Below, piece after piece: positions 11,352 to 19,862 of a stretch of 64,000 nucleotides of DNA. Made by a program: the position numbers and the translations under genes. This DNA comes from Halorientalis salina. Its GTDB lineage: Archaea; Halobacteriota; Halobacteria; Halobacteriales; Haloarculaceae. The stretch covers positions 248,001 through 312,000 of the forward strand of contig NZ_SOSC01000003.1 in NCBI RefSeq assembly GCF_005049285.1. Direction: 5' to 3'. A model generated the notes under the pieces. That model was given only the letters and a program-made list of their open reading frames with translations, did no database searches and was not told where the DNA came from. Numbering within the stretch: position 1 is the first letter of the stretch; each line of letters opens with the position of its first letter.

Positions 11352-11453
11352 TGGGGCTTCAGATCTGAACTCCCATATTTATTCTAGAAACTGATATTTG
11401 AAGGGGCAGTAGCTCTGCGTAAGTTTTTGGGTACCACCGCTGATATCTCTCTT

Positions 11454-12167
11454 GTGGAACAAGATAGTGAAACGTACGGAAACCTGAGGCTAAGCATCCG
11501 GGACTATCTTCGCAAATCGGTCATCACCGGAACCGCTATTGTTCTTCCTGTTTTGATAACTGCCGTATTGTTTTTATTTATTGTCAATTTTCTCTCACAG
11601 CTGTTGAATCCACTGGTTATCCCGATTCAGGAGGGGCCAGGGGATACATCCCCTTTTGTATCAAAACTCATAGCGATTGTCGTGCTGTTCGGCATCATCT
11701 TTTTTGTCGGCGCATTTACCGAATCTCGTGTCGGTGGTGACCGACTGAAACGGAACTTGGACGCCACTATGGCACAGATTCCTGGTATTCGATCTATCTA
11801 CAGCCCGCTGGATCAGATCAGTACGATGTTGCTCGAAGGTGATACCCAGAATTTCCAGGACGTGCTCCTCGTGGAGTATCCGAAAGAGGGATCGTATTCG
11901 GTTGCATTCCAGACATCAACCCCTCCAGAGATGATCGAACAAACAACGGAGGAGGACGATATGCTCACTGTTTTCCTACCGATGGGTCCGAACCCATTCA
12001 TGGGTGGATTTATTCTCCACATGTCCGAGGACGAAGTCTATCCGCTTGACCTCTCCGTCGAGGAGGGGGTTTCGTCGATCATTTCCTTCGGCGTCGCAGT
12101 CGAGATCGACGACCATCCGCCTGATGTCCCCATCGACCTGGATAAAGTGACAAAAGACGACGCATAA
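11454..12167 (+). CDS. DUF502-family membrane protein (low-GC gene)
   Basis: The 237-residue protein has two strong transmembrane helices (about residues 25-45 and 68-88) and the DUF502 signatures SRVGGDRLKRNLDATMAQIPGIRSIY and PMGPNPFMGGF. DUF502 proteins are widespread, uncharacterised inner-membrane proteins. The start is uncertain. The GTG at 11454 is favoured, while a TTG at 11427 in the same frame would fit a leaderless start behind an AT-rich box near 11392-11400. Base use is clearly unlike the neighbours: two adjacent 60-bp lines count about 48% and 37% G+C, and codons often end in A or T. This suggests recent acquisition. Confidence 0.8.
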   Translation: MEQDSETYGNLRLSIRDYLRKSVITGTAIVLPVLITAVLFLFIVNFLSQLLNPLVIPIQEGPGDTSPFVSKLIAIVVLFGIIFFVGAFTESRVGGDRLKRNLDATMAQIPGIRSIYSPLDQISTMLLEGDTQNFQDVLLVEYPKEGSYSVAFQTSTPPEMIEQTTEEDDMLTVFLPMGPNPFMGGFILHMSEDEVYPLDLSVEEGVSSIISFGVAVEIDDHPPDVPIDLDKVTKDDA

Positions 12168-12270
12168 GGAGTTGTAAAAGGGGGTGTCTATCTTCTGAGT
12201 CCTGCACGGATCTATGTGCCAACTCTGAAACAGATGCCGTTGTTTCGCTGTCCTCGATAAGATCCACGCG

Positions 12271-13716
12271 CTAGAGCGCGTTCTCGACGGCCGCGGCGAC
12301 GCCGCGAGCCTTCTCGGCCAGGTCCTCGGAGACGGATCCGGCGGCGACGGCCGCGTCGAGTTCCGCGTCGTCGACCCGTTCGACGGCCCCGTCGCCGTGT
12401 TTGACCACGTCGACGTGGAGGTCGACGTACCGCACGGTGTCGGGGAACACCTCGACCGGCGTGCAGACGTTGACGTAGGTCCCCTTGCGCTCGTTGTCGG
12501 CGTCCCGGTACACCGTCGCGTACCACCAGCGGCCCTCCTTGAACTTCGTCACCGCCACGTCGCCGGCCTCGATGTCGACCCCCAGCGCGTCGAGGGTTCC
12601 ACCCGGCGTGAGTTCGCGCCGGAGCGTGAGCGTGCCTCCCGAATCGAACTCGGCGACCTCGCCCCGGCCGAGACTGATGTATCGCCCGTCGGGCTTGCCG
12701 TGGCCGATCTCGACGCTGTCACCGTCCCGGGGGCCGAACTGTCGGGTCACCACGCCGAACGGGAAGTCGGCGTCGCCGTCGCCGGCGGCCCCGCCGCAGA
12801 GCGCCTCGGCGAAGTCGACGGCCGCGCTGGCCCGGTCGTCGCCGGCCTTGATGCGGTGGTGGCCCGGCATCGTCGATACGGTCTCTGATCGCTTTTCGTC
12901 GAGTTCGAAGCGGGACTCGCGGCCGAACCAGCACCACAGCGTCGCCGACCCCGCCCAGACCGTCGCGGGTGCCGCGTCGTCCGGGTCGGCTGCGCTCGCG
13001 AGTGCGTCCTCGATGGCCTCGGCCCGGGCGTTCGTCGCGGCCAGCGCGTCGTCGAGCGCGTCGAAGGCCGCATCGTCGGCCAGGTGGCCCCAGCGGACGC
13101 CCCAGCCATCGAGCGGGTCCGACGAGATGAGGTCGACGATGTCCGCCGCGCCCGTCCCCGAGCGCCCCGTTCGCCCGCGGACGAGTCTGGCCAGCGGCCC
13201 GGGGAGTTTCAGATCCGTGTCCAGCAGCGGCCGGTCCGATTCCCACGGCGCGGCCGGTTCGCGGACCTGAACCCGCAGGCGGTCGCCTTCCGTGACGTGG
13301 TCCGCGGAGTTGTCGAACGGCAGGAACCCCTCGCCACCGCTGGCGGCGACGGCTCCCAACTCCGCGGCCGGCTCGACGCCGTCGCCCAGATCCACGACGG
13401 CACCGCTGCCCAGCGTCTCCCGCACCACGCCGTCGAACACCGCGTCCCGTGGCGTCGGGTCCGCCCAGACGAACGCGTCAAGCCCCACGTCGGCCAGCAG
13501 CTCCGCGATCGCCGTGACGGACGCCTCGCGCCCGACGACGCCCACGCCCTGTCGGTCGGCGGTGGTCTCGACGCCGGCGTCGGCCGGGACGAGCGGGAAC
13601 TCGGTCTCGAAGCGGTCGGCGATGGCGTCGGAGGCCTGCACCACCGAGCAGTCCTCGCGGTCGGAAAGCAGCGCGGTCAGCGCAGTGCTGTAGATGCCGC
13701 GGACGCGGACGTTCAT
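12271..13716 (-). CDS. FAU-1-like RNA-binding protein / ribonuclease (RNase E/G-like, DUF402)
   Basis: The 481-residue protein matches the archaeal FAU-1 (AU-rich RNA-binding protein) layout. An N-terminal region resembling the RNase E/G fold with an embedded S1-like segment (about residues 85-170, VDLGDGVEPAAELGAV through VTEGDRLRVQV) is followed by a C-terminal DUF402 domain. The latter contains DVAVTKFKEGRWWYATVYRD and VFPDTVRYVDLHVDVV. Family members bind AU-rich RNA, and an endoribonuclease role has been reported for a thermococcal homologue. The start overlaps the stop of the 124-residue gene upstream by 4 bp (ATGA), so the two are translationally coupled. Confidence 0.8.
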   Translation of the reverse strand: MNVRVRGIYSTALTALLSDREDCSVVQASDAIADRFETEFPLVPADAGVETTADRQGVGVVGREASVTAIAELLADVGLDAFVWADPTPRDAVFDGVVRETLGSGAVVDLGDGVEPAAELGAVAASGGEGFLPFDNSADHVTEGDRLRVQVREPAAPWESDRPLLDTDLKLPGPLARLVRGRTGRSGTGAADIVDLISSDPLDGWGVRWGHLADDAAFDALDDALAATNARAEAIEDALASAADPDDAAPATVWAGSATLWCWFGRESRFELDEKRSETVSTMPGHHRIKAGDDRASAAVDFAEALCGGAAGDGDADFPFGVVTRQFGPRDGDSVEIGHGKPDGRYISLGRGEVAEFDSGGTLTLRRELTPGGTLDALGVDIEAGDVAVTKFKEGRWWYATVYRDADNERKGTYVNVCTPVEVFPDTVRYVDLHVDVVKHGDGAVERVDDAELDAAVAAGSVSEDLAEKARGVAAAVENAL

Positions 13717-14087
13717 AGGGCGTCGGGGTCCGTGCTGAACTTCACGCGGTCGTGGACCGTCGGGCCAAGCGTCAGCTCGACGGTGTCGTCGGTGAGGACG
13801 CGGCCGCCCTCGACGTAGACTCCCCAGCCGTCGAACTTGAGATAGCCCCGCAGGTCGTCGGCGTGGGTGTAGAGGTCGATGTACTCGACGGTGTGTTCGA
13901 CGATTTCGCTGCTACTGTGGGCGATGTCCATGTCCGAGTGGACGGTGTCGAGTCCATCGAAGAACGCTTCGAGTTCCCCGGCGGTCTCCCGGGTCGCCTC
14001 GACGACCGACTCCGAGACCGCGGCGATCTCGTCGGTGTCGAGGCCGGCCTCGCGGAGTGCCCCCTGCGTGCGCTGGTCGAAGTGCAT
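13713..14087 (-). CDS. Uncharacterised haloarchaeal protein coupled to FAU-1
   Basis: The 124-residue soluble, acidic protein shows no signal peptide or membrane helix. Its second half is predicted to be beta-rich (YLKFDGWGVYVEGGRV and VELTLGPTVHDRVKFSTD). It overlaps the FAU-1-like gene by 4 bp (ATGA) and is transcribed first, so a role linked to RNA metabolism is possible. I cannot name the family. Confidence 0.7.
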   Translation of the reverse strand: MHFDQRTQGALREAGLDTDEIAAVSESVVEATRETAGELEAFFDGLDTVHSDMDIAHSSSEIVEHTVEYIDLYTHADDLRGYLKFDGWGVYVEGGRVLTDDTVELTLGPTVHDRVKFSTDPDAL

Positions 14088-14136
14088 ACGATGGGCTACG
14101 AACGGCGGGCTTGAAAACGTCGCGAAAACGGGCGGC

Positions 14137-14295
14137 CTACACCAGGAGGTTCAGGATCAGGATGCCGAAGCCCAGGAAGGCACCGGTCGCGAACACCGTC
14201 CGCGGGTCGATGCGAATCGCGTTGTTGTCCTCGGCGTCGAAATACCGGACGAGGCCGGCACTGGACATCAGCCCCCCGCCATCATTGCTACTCAT
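14137..14295 (-). CDS. secG: Preprotein translocase subunit Sec61-beta (SecG)
   Basis: A 52-residue protein that matches archaeal Sec61-beta throughout. It starts [20 protein letters not shown], contains the hallmark AIRIDPRTV, and ends with one tail-anchor transmembrane helix (about residues 35-52) and no further residues. It forms the SecYE-beta protein-conducting channel in the cytoplasmic membrane. It lies about 50 bp upstream of the FAU-1 pair on the same strand and may be co-transcribed with it. A start at the ATG on the minus strand at 14293-14295 gives the full conserved N-terminus. Confidence 0.92.
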   Translation of the reverse strand: MSSNDGGGLMSSAGLVRYFDAEDNNAIRIDPRTVFATGAFLGFGILILNLLV

Positions 14296-14413
14296 ACTCC
14301 TCACTCTCGGGTGACGCCGCCTAAGCTTTTCGCATCGAGGGCACCCCTCCGCCGGTCGATACGCCCAGTGGAAACGCTTATCCGGGCCGCTGGGTTACGA
14401 TTCGAACAGACCG

Positions 14414-14680
14414 ATGACAGTCACGCTCAAGGATTTCTACGCTGACTGGTGTGGTCCGTGCAAGACGCAGGACCCCATCTTGGAGGAACTGGAAACCGAG
14501 TGGGAGGCAGTCGAGTTCGAGAAGGTCAACGTCGACGAGGAACAGGACGTGGCCAACGAGTACCAGGTCCGCTCGCTACCGACCCTCATCGTCGAGAACG
14601 ACGACGGCATCGTCGACCGGTTCGTCGGCGTCACGCAGGCCGACGACATCGAGGACGCACTCGAGAAAGCCAGCGCCTAA
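14414..14680 (+). CDS. Thioredoxin-family protein
   Basis: The 88-residue minimal thioredoxin has FYADWCGPCK with the CGPC redox centre at residues 14-17 and the cis-proline loop RSLPTLIV near 55-62. It lacks the first beta strand and helix of standard thioredoxins of about 105 residues, a short form common in haloarchaea. It should be a cytoplasmic disulfide reductase. The gene is divergent from secG. A T5 run about 20 bp after the stop may end the transcript. Confidence 0.9.
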   Translation: MTVTLKDFYADWCGPCKTQDPILEELETEWEAVEFEKVNVDEEQDVANEYQVRSLPTLIVENDDGIVDRFVGVTQADDIEDALEKASA

Positions 14681-14752
14681 CCGGCGATCCCGTTTTTCGT
14701 TTCCTCACACCACTGTCGAGAACCATCCACGCGGTCGAGTCCGGCCGGCGGC

Positions 14753-15274
14753 TCAGAGTACTTCCCGGTTACACGAGCCACAGAGCGTCTCCTCTTTGAC
14801 GTCGACCTCTCGCACCGTCGGCGAGAAGTTCATCACGCAGCGTTTGTTGTCGCAGTGTTCGAGCCCGAGCGTGTGGCCGATCTCGTGGACGACTTCCTTC
14901 CGAACCCGATCGGAGAAGATGTCCTCGGCCGACCGGTTGGAGAAGCCGCCGTCCGAGGAGGTCTGTAAGCGGTACGTGGAGATGACGCTCCCGTTCCCGT
15001 CGAGATAGGCCAGGCCGAAGACGTAGTTACGCCGGCGGTAGAACAGATCCTTCGGAGTGATGGCGATGTTCTTTTCGCCCGAGCCGGTCCGGCTGGCGAG
15101 TTCGATGAACTCCTCTGCGCGGAACTGGTCGCGATTGGCATCGTACGACCCGTCGGGGACGGGCTGTTCGTCGTGGACCGTTACGTCGCAGTCGTAGACG
15201 GTCCGCAGCCCGGCCGAGCCCTCCCGCTTGACCATCGCGGGGACCTCGCCGACCGGCACGATGTCGACGTGCAT
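14753..15274 (-). CDS. amzA: Archaemetzincin (zinc metalloprotease)
   Basis: The 173-residue protein carries the archaemetzincin signature HEIGHTLGLEHC followed by x4-CVMNF. Here the catalytic zinc is bound by three His and the Glu is the general base. A second structural zinc site is built by the Cys residues after it, ending in CGSC near the C-terminus. The start at MHVDIVPVG (15274) is the conserved family start; an upstream in-frame ATG adds 11 residues that do not fit. It is a predicted intracellular aminopeptidase-like metzincin. Its physiological substrate is unknown. It is divergent from the UPF0146 gene with a 39-bp gap, so the two promoters must overlap. Confidence 0.92.
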   Translation of the reverse strand: MHVDIVPVGEVPAMVKREGSAGLRTVYDCDVTVHDEQPVPDGSYDANRDQFRAEEFIELASRTGSGEKNIAITPKDLFYRRRNYVFGLAYLDGNGSVISTYRLQTSSDGGFSNRSAEDIFSDRVRKEVVHEIGHTLGLEHCDNKRCVMNFSPTVREVDVKEETLCGSCNREVL

Positions 15275-15313
15275 GCCAACGCCTATGACGGGCCTACCCA
15301 TAAACATCCCGCC

Positions 15314-15715
15314 GTGCCCCTATCTCGCCGCGATACCCTCGTCGACTACCTGGCCGCCTTCGACGCGCTCGTCGAGGTCGGCGTCGGCAACCGTCCCGAC
15401 GTGGCCGAGGCCCTCGCCGATCGCGGCTGTACCGTCGTCGCCACCGACATCTACGACCGGCCGGTCCCCGACGGCGTCCGGTTCGTCCGCGACGACGTGA
15501 CCGACCCCGACGAGTCCGTCTACGCCGACGCCGACGCCGTCTACGCGCGCAACCTCCCGCCGGAGCTCCACCGGCCGACGCGAGAGGTCGCTCGCCGGCA
15601 CGACGCGGCGTTCTGTTTCACCACGCTCGGCGGCGAGCAACCGCTGGTTCCCGTTCACCGGGAGACAGTCGTCGAGGGGACGCTGTTCGTGGCCGACGGC
15701 GACCGCCCGGCCTGA
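15314..15715 (+). CDS. UPF0146-family protein
   Basis: The 133-residue protein resembles the UPF0146 family, a Rossmann-like fold related to methyltransferases but short. The pattern [19 protein letters not shown], then [10 protein letters not shown] and VRDDVTDPD, mimics SAM-binding motifs I and II. A GTG at 15314 ([13 protein letters not shown]) is the likely start, because the upstream extension in this frame overlaps the divergent amzA gene. Function is unknown. The family occurs almost only in archaea. Confidence 0.75.
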   Translation: MPLSRRDTLVDYLAAFDALVEVGVGNRPDVAEALADRGCTVVATDIYDRPVPDGVRFVRDDVTDPDESVYADADAVYARNLPPELHRPTREVARRHDAAFCFTTLGGEQPLVPVHRETVVEGTLFVADGDRPA

Positions 15716-15771
15716 CCTCACCGCTCGAAGAACCGGAAGCGATTTTGAACCCCCGGGTCCTTGCCTCTGCC

Positions 15772-16644
15772 ATGCAGGCAGATGCGGTCGTGCTCGACAT
15801 CGACGGCGTGCTCGTCGACGTCGCCGACTCGTACCGCCGAGCCATCGTCGAATCGGTCGAGACGGTGTACAGCGACACCATCGAACGCGAGGACATCCAG
15901 GCGTTCAAAGACGCCGGTGGGTTCAACAACGACTGGGAACTGACGTACGCGGCCGCGCTGTACGTCCTGGCTCGCCAGTACGGCTTCGACCGGGACGTCG
16001 AGGGGTTCACCGACATGATCGCCGCGACCGGCGGCGGCCTCTCGGCGGCCGAGACGGTGATCGTCGACGCCGTGGGGCCGGCCGAGCGCGAACGCATCTA
16101 CGACGCCTGGGACAAGGCGCGACTCCGGGACGTGTTCCAGCAGCGCTACCTCGGTACCGACCTGTACCGGGAGCTCGAAGGCGGCGACCCGGACCTCGAC
16201 GCGACGGGATTCATACACGACGAGCCGGTGTTGATCGACCCCGAGGCGATCAACCGGCTCACGAACGAGTTCGCGGTCGGTGTGCTCACCGGTCGCCCCG
16301 CCGCCGAGGCCGACATCGCCCTGGAGCGGGTCGGGCTGGACGTGCCCGACGGCCATCGGTTCACGATGGACGACTGGGAGGAGGGGAAACCACACCCGCG
16401 GGCGCTGACGACGCTCGCCGACCGACTCGACGCCGAGACGGTGACGTTCACCGGCGATACGTTGGACGACGTTCGGACGGCGGTCAACGCCGCCGAGGCC
16501 GACCCGGACCGTACGTACCACGGCATCGGCGTGCTGACGGGCGGGCTCACCGGGGAGTCGGGCCGGCGGAAGTACGAGCGGGCGGGCGCGGACCTGGTGC
16601 TCGATTCGGTCAACGATCTGCCCGGCGTCCTCGAATCGACCTGA
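15772..16644 (+). CDS. HAD-superfamily hydrolase (TIGR01548-like)
   Basis: The 290-residue protein starts ATG-Gln-Ala with the HAD nucleophile motif I DIDGVLVD at residues 7-14. Motif II is likely VLTGRP (about 178-183) and the downstream KPHPRAL plus FTGDTLDDV segment provides Lys and the motif IV acids. It is probably a Mg-dependent phosphatase of subfamily IA with an unusual cap ([13 protein letters not shown]). An in-frame ATG nine codons upstream is less likely, as it adds residues before the first strand. The substrate is unknown; family members are often called phosphoglycolate-phosphatase-like. Confidence 0.82.
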   Translation: MQADAVVLDIDGVLVDVADSYRRAIVESVETVYSDTIEREDIQAFKDAGGFNNDWELTYAAALYVLARQYGFDRDVEGFTDMIAATGGGLSAAETVIVDAVGPAERERIYDAWDKARLRDVFQQRYLGTDLYRELEGGDPDLDATGFIHDEPVLIDPEAINRLTNEFAVGVLTGRPAAEADIALERVGLDVPDGHRFTMDDWEEGKPHPRALTTLADRLDAETVTFTGDTLDDVRTAVNAAEADPDRTYHGIGVLTGGLTGESGRRKYERAGADLVLDSVNDLPGVLEST

Positions 16645-16701
16645 GTTTCGACGGGGAGGGGTACCGAAACTGATTCTTCGGGCGCGGCCCGTGTGTCACG
16701 C

Positions 16702-17106
16702 ATGAACGACGACCCGGTGGTCATCAAACCGGCCGTCCTGGCCTGGGCGCTCGGGTTCGGCGTCTTTCTCGCGTTCGCCGGCGCGTCGGCCATCGGCCCA
16801 CCGGACCCGGTCACCCAACTGTTCGTCGCGGGTCCGCTCCTCGTCGTCGTCGTACCCGTGATCTATCTCGTCCTCGACGCGGACGACGTGGCCCGTCACG
16901 ACGAGAAATCGCGGGTCCCGCTCCCGTATCTGGTCGTCGTCACGCTGACGAGCGTGCTCGCGTCGATCCTGGTGCCGCTTCCCGAAACCGGGCTCTCGGC
17001 CATCGTCGGCCGCGGCCTGGCGTTCCTGCTCTCCTTCGGAGCCGTCTCGTGGCTCGCCATCCAGTACAGTCTCGATACCGACGAGACGGCCCTGTCGACG
17101 GAGTGA
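16702..17106 (+). CDS. Small four-helix membrane protein
   Basis: The 134-residue protein has four hydrophobic segments at about residues 8-28, 38-58, 74-92 and 98-116, with a charged loop DADDVARHDEKSR between the second and third. No recognisable domain is present. It stands alone, between the HAD hydrolase and the macro-domain gene, on the same strand. Start ATG 16702; a GTG nine bases upstream is also in frame. Confidence 0.6.
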   Translation: MNDDPVVIKPAVLAWALGFGVFLAFAGASAIGPPDPVTQLFVAGPLLVVVVPVIYLVLDADDVARHDEKSRVPLPYLVVVTLTSVLASILVPLPETGLSAIVGRGLAFLLSFGAVSWLAIQYSLDTDETALSTE

Positions 17107-17182
17107 GCCACGCACCCGGAGCCCGGACCGCGGCGAGCGGACTGGAGCAAATTTCACAACGCGCGAGGCCGCAGTGACACGC

Positions 17183-17689
17183 ATGGATTTCAGCGTCGTA
17201 CAGGGAGACATCGCAGCACAGCGCGCGGACGCGCTGGTCAACGCCGCGGGGACGAGCCTCAGGATGGGCAGCGGCGTCGCCGGCGCACTCAGGCGCGGCG
17301 CGAACGGACCGATCAACGAGGAAGCCATGTCGAAGGGGCCGGTCGATCTGGGCGAAGTCGCCGTCACGGACGCCTACGATCTGGACGCCGAACACGTGAT
17401 CCACGCGGCGGCGATGCCACACTACGGCGACGGTCGCGCGACCCCCGAGAGCATTCGACAGGCGACCGCGAACGCGCTCGAACGGGCCGACGACCTGGGC
17501 TGTGAGTCCGTCGTACTCCCGGTCCTGGGCACGGGGGCCGCCGGGTTCGAGTTCGAGCGCGGTGCCCGGCTGGTCTGTGAGGCAGTCGACGACTACGACC
17601 CGGGAACGCTCACGGACGTCCGCGTCATCGGGTACGGCGACAGTGAAGTCGAACAACTCCGGGAGATCGCGGCCGACCTCCAGGGCTAG
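17183..17689 (+). CDS. Macro-domain (ADP-ribose binding) protein
   Basis: A 168-residue stand-alone macro domain. The N-terminal MDFSVVQGDIAAQRADALVN leads into NAAGTSLRMGSGVAGALRR, the ADP-ribose-contacting loop, and the phosphate loop VLGTGAAGFEFERG follows near residue 117. Such proteins bind or hydrolyse ADP-ribose derivatives (mono-ADP-ribosyl-protein or O-acetyl-ADP-ribose deacetylation). The catalytic Asn of MacroD-type hydrolases is plausibly in NAAGTSL. ATG 17183 is preferred over a GTG at 17174. Confidence 0.85.
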   Translation: MDFSVVQGDIAAQRADALVNAAGTSLRMGSGVAGALRRGANGPINEEAMSKGPVDLGEVAVTDAYDLDAEHVIHAAAMPHYGDGRATPESIRQATANALERADDLGCESVVLPVLGTGAAGFEFERGARLVCEAVDDYDPGTLTDVRVIGYGDSEVEQLREIAADLQG

Positions 17690-17734
17690 TCGGCCGCCGC
17701 GGGACTTAACGCGGTCGGGTCCCTAGGGCGGGAC

Positions 17735-18283
17735 ATGAGCGAGACCGACGGCTCCGAGCGAGCGACGCTCGCGGGCGGCTGTTTCTGGTGTATCGAGGCG
17801 GCGATGAAGGAACTCGACGGCGTCGTCTCGGCCGTGTCGGGCTACGCCGGGGGTCACGTCGACGACCCGACTTACGAGGCGGTCTGTCGCGAGGAAACCG
17901 GCCACGCCGAAGCGGTCCAGGTGACCTACGACCCCGGAGAGATCGAGTACGCGGACCTGCTCGAGGTGTTTTTCAGCGTCCACACCCCGACGACGAAAGA
18001 CCGCGAGGGCCCGGACGTGGGCAGCCAGTACCGATCCGCGGTGTACTATCACGACGAGGCCCAGCGCGAGACCGTCGAGCAATTCATCGCGGATCTCGAA
18101 GCCGAAGGGGTCTACGACGACCCCATCGTGACGGAAGTCGAACCCCTGGAGCGGTTCTGGGAGGCCGAGGCCTATCACCAGGACTACTTCGAGAAGAACC
18201 CGAACAAACCCTACTGTGCGGCCAACGTCCGGCCGAAAGTCGAGAAGGTCCGAGACCAGTTCGCCGGCGCGGCGACGAAGTAG
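17735..18283 (+). CDS. msrA: Peptide-methionine (S)-S-oxide reductase
   Basis: The 182-residue protein has the MsrA active-site motif GGCFWCIEAAM (catalytic Cys in GCFWC, residues about 14-18), the family signatures GYAGGHVDDPTYEAVCREETGHAEAV and YRSAVYYHDEAQ, and the C-terminal KPYCAANVRPK with a possible resolving Cys. It repairs oxidised methionine in proteins, in the cytoplasm. It follows the macro-domain gene on the same strand with a 45-bp gap and converges on the 18289 gene five bases after its stop. Confidence 0.95.
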   Translation: MSETDGSERATLAGGCFWCIEAAMKELDGVVSAVSGYAGGHVDDPTYEAVCREETGHAEAVQVTYDPGEIEYADLLEVFFSVHTPTTKDREGPDVGSQYRSAVYYHDEAQRETVEQFIADLEAEGVYDDPIVTEVEPLERFWEAEAYHQDYFEKNPNKPYCAANVRPKVEKVRDQFAGAATK

Positions 18284-18288
18284 GATCG

Positions 18289-19791
18289 TTAGCGCCGCCG
18301 TGCGAGCAGTCCGAACAGCGAGAGGATCGCAGCGACGGCGACGCCAGCGGTGAAGCCCGGCCCGTTCGCGGCCGTGATCGTGTAGGGAGTGAAGCTACCG
18401 GTCCCGGTAGCGTCGGCGGTCGTCGGAGCCGTACTCCGTCCGTCCGTCTCGGATCCGGTTCGCGTCGTCTCGACAGTGGTCGTGGTGTCGTCGGTCGGTT
18501 CGGTGGTCGACGTCGACGGTGGTCGGGTCGTCACGGCCGGCGTTCCGGTCGTCCCGGTCACGTCGACGACCGCCGAGACGGGCTCGCCGTCGGCCCGATA
18601 CGGGCGGTCGAGCCCGTTCCGATCGAAGACCTGGTCGCCGTCGATGTCGACGTACGCGCTCACGTGGAGCGTGTCGGCCTTGACGGGTTGCGTGAACTGG
18701 ACGGTCAGATCGGTGTACGTGCCGCGTTCGAGGTAGCGGTTCCCCACGATGGGGCCGTCGGGACCGCCGGCCCGGACGATCAGGAACCCGTTCTGTGAGA
18801 GGTTGGTGCGGTCGACGCGGATCCTGTCTTTGGTCTCGATCCGGGCAGGGACGGTCAGTTCCGCGGTGAGGTTCGGAATGCGTCCCTCGGCTTTGCCCAC
18901 GTTCCGGTCGCCGTTCCTGACGACGACGATCAGTGGCACCCCGCCGGACACGTCGACCAGGTCGAACGACGCGGTGAACTCGGGCTGGGAGCGACCCGTC
19001 ACGCGGACCGTCCGGCTCCGCTGGAACGGTTCGGGCCCGGTTCCGGTGAGTTCGACCCGAAGTTCCGTCCCGGGTGCGAGCGTCGTCTGGGCGCGGACCC
19101 GCTGGTCGGGCATCGGGTACAGGACTGGGCTGTTGCCGCGCTCGCCGACGTCGAACTCGACGGCGACCGGGAAGACGAGGAGGCTCCCGTTCGCCGCGTG
19201 GTCGTCGAAGTCGAACTCGAGCTGGTAGCCGTCGCCGGACTCGACCGGTCGCGTCTCCTCGTCGTCGGGGCGCTCGTTCCCGTTCGCGTCGAGCGTCGTC
19301 TCGACCGCCGAGAGGTCGACGACCAGGTGGTACGCCCCGTCGCCGGCCCGCGCGACCGAGACCGCCTCCGGATCGTTCAGGGAGAAGACCTTTCGCGTGT
19401 CGTTATCGGCGGTGTACCCCTCGACGGCGGTCAGCGACGCGCGGTCGCTTTCGAGCAGCGAGTGGAACTTCGCCGTCGTCCCGTTCCCCGGCTGTGACTC
19501 GACCGCGGTTTCGAGGCCGGGGGCGCTCACTTCGACGACGAGCGTGTCCGAAAGCGTCGTGTGTGACCGCGCCGTGAGGTTCACGTCCCCGTACTCGTCG
19601 GTCGTCTCGGCACCCTGCATCGACGCCAGGTCGCTCCCCGGCGCGACGAAGACGGTCAGGTTCGCCTCCTCGTCGGCTGCCTGCTCGGTTCCCCCCTCGG
19701 CCGTCGGTGATCCAGCCGCGACGCCGACGCCCAGCGACAGGGCAATGGCGACGAGCGCGACCGCGACAGCCATCGTCCGAACGCGCTGCAT
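18289..19791 (-). CDS. PGF-CTERM surface protein (BGTF / DUF7282-like)
   Basis: The 500-residue secreted protein has a signal peptide (residues 1 to about 26), then a beta-rich body. The segment DTRKVFSLNDPEAVSVARAG to VVDLSAVETTLDANGN resembles the haloarchaeal BGTF surface domain. A later part (about 310-400) with NGFLIVRAGGPDGPIVGNRYLERG resembles the DUF7282 type. A Thr/Ser/Pro-rich stalk (about 410-465), probably glycosylated, precedes NGPGFTAGVAVAAILSLFGL plus Arg residues, a PGF-CTERM sorting signal. It should be lipid-anchored on the cell surface. The binding partner is unknown. Confidence 0.82.
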   Translation of the reverse strand: MQRVRTMAVAVALVAIALSLGVGVAAGSPTAEGGTEQAADEEANLTVFVAPGSDLASMQGAETTDEYGDVNLTARSHTTLSDTLVVEVSAPGLETAVESQPGNGTTAKFHSLLESDRASLTAVEGYTADNDTRKVFSLNDPEAVSVARAGDGAYHLVVDLSAVETTLDANGNERPDDEETRPVESGDGYQLEFDFDDHAANGSLLVFPVAVEFDVGERGNSPVLYPMPDQRVRAQTTLAPGTELRVELTGTGPEPFQRSRTVRVTGRSQPEFTASFDLVDVSGGVPLIVVVRNGDRNVGKAEGRIPNLTAELTVPARIETKDRIRVDRTNLSQNGFLIVRAGGPDGPIVGNRYLERGTYTDLTVQFTQPVKADTLHVSAYVDIDGDQVFDRNGLDRPYRADGEPVSAVVDVTGTTGTPAVTTRPPSTSTTEPTDDTTTTVETTRTGSETDGRSTAPTTADATGTGSFTPYTITAANGPGFTAGVAVAAILSLFGLLARRR

Positions 19792-19862
19792 CTACCTACC
19801 GTTCCGTGAGCGAACATATGAGTGCTGGGGTACGAACAGTCTCCCGAGAGGTCAGTCCACTA

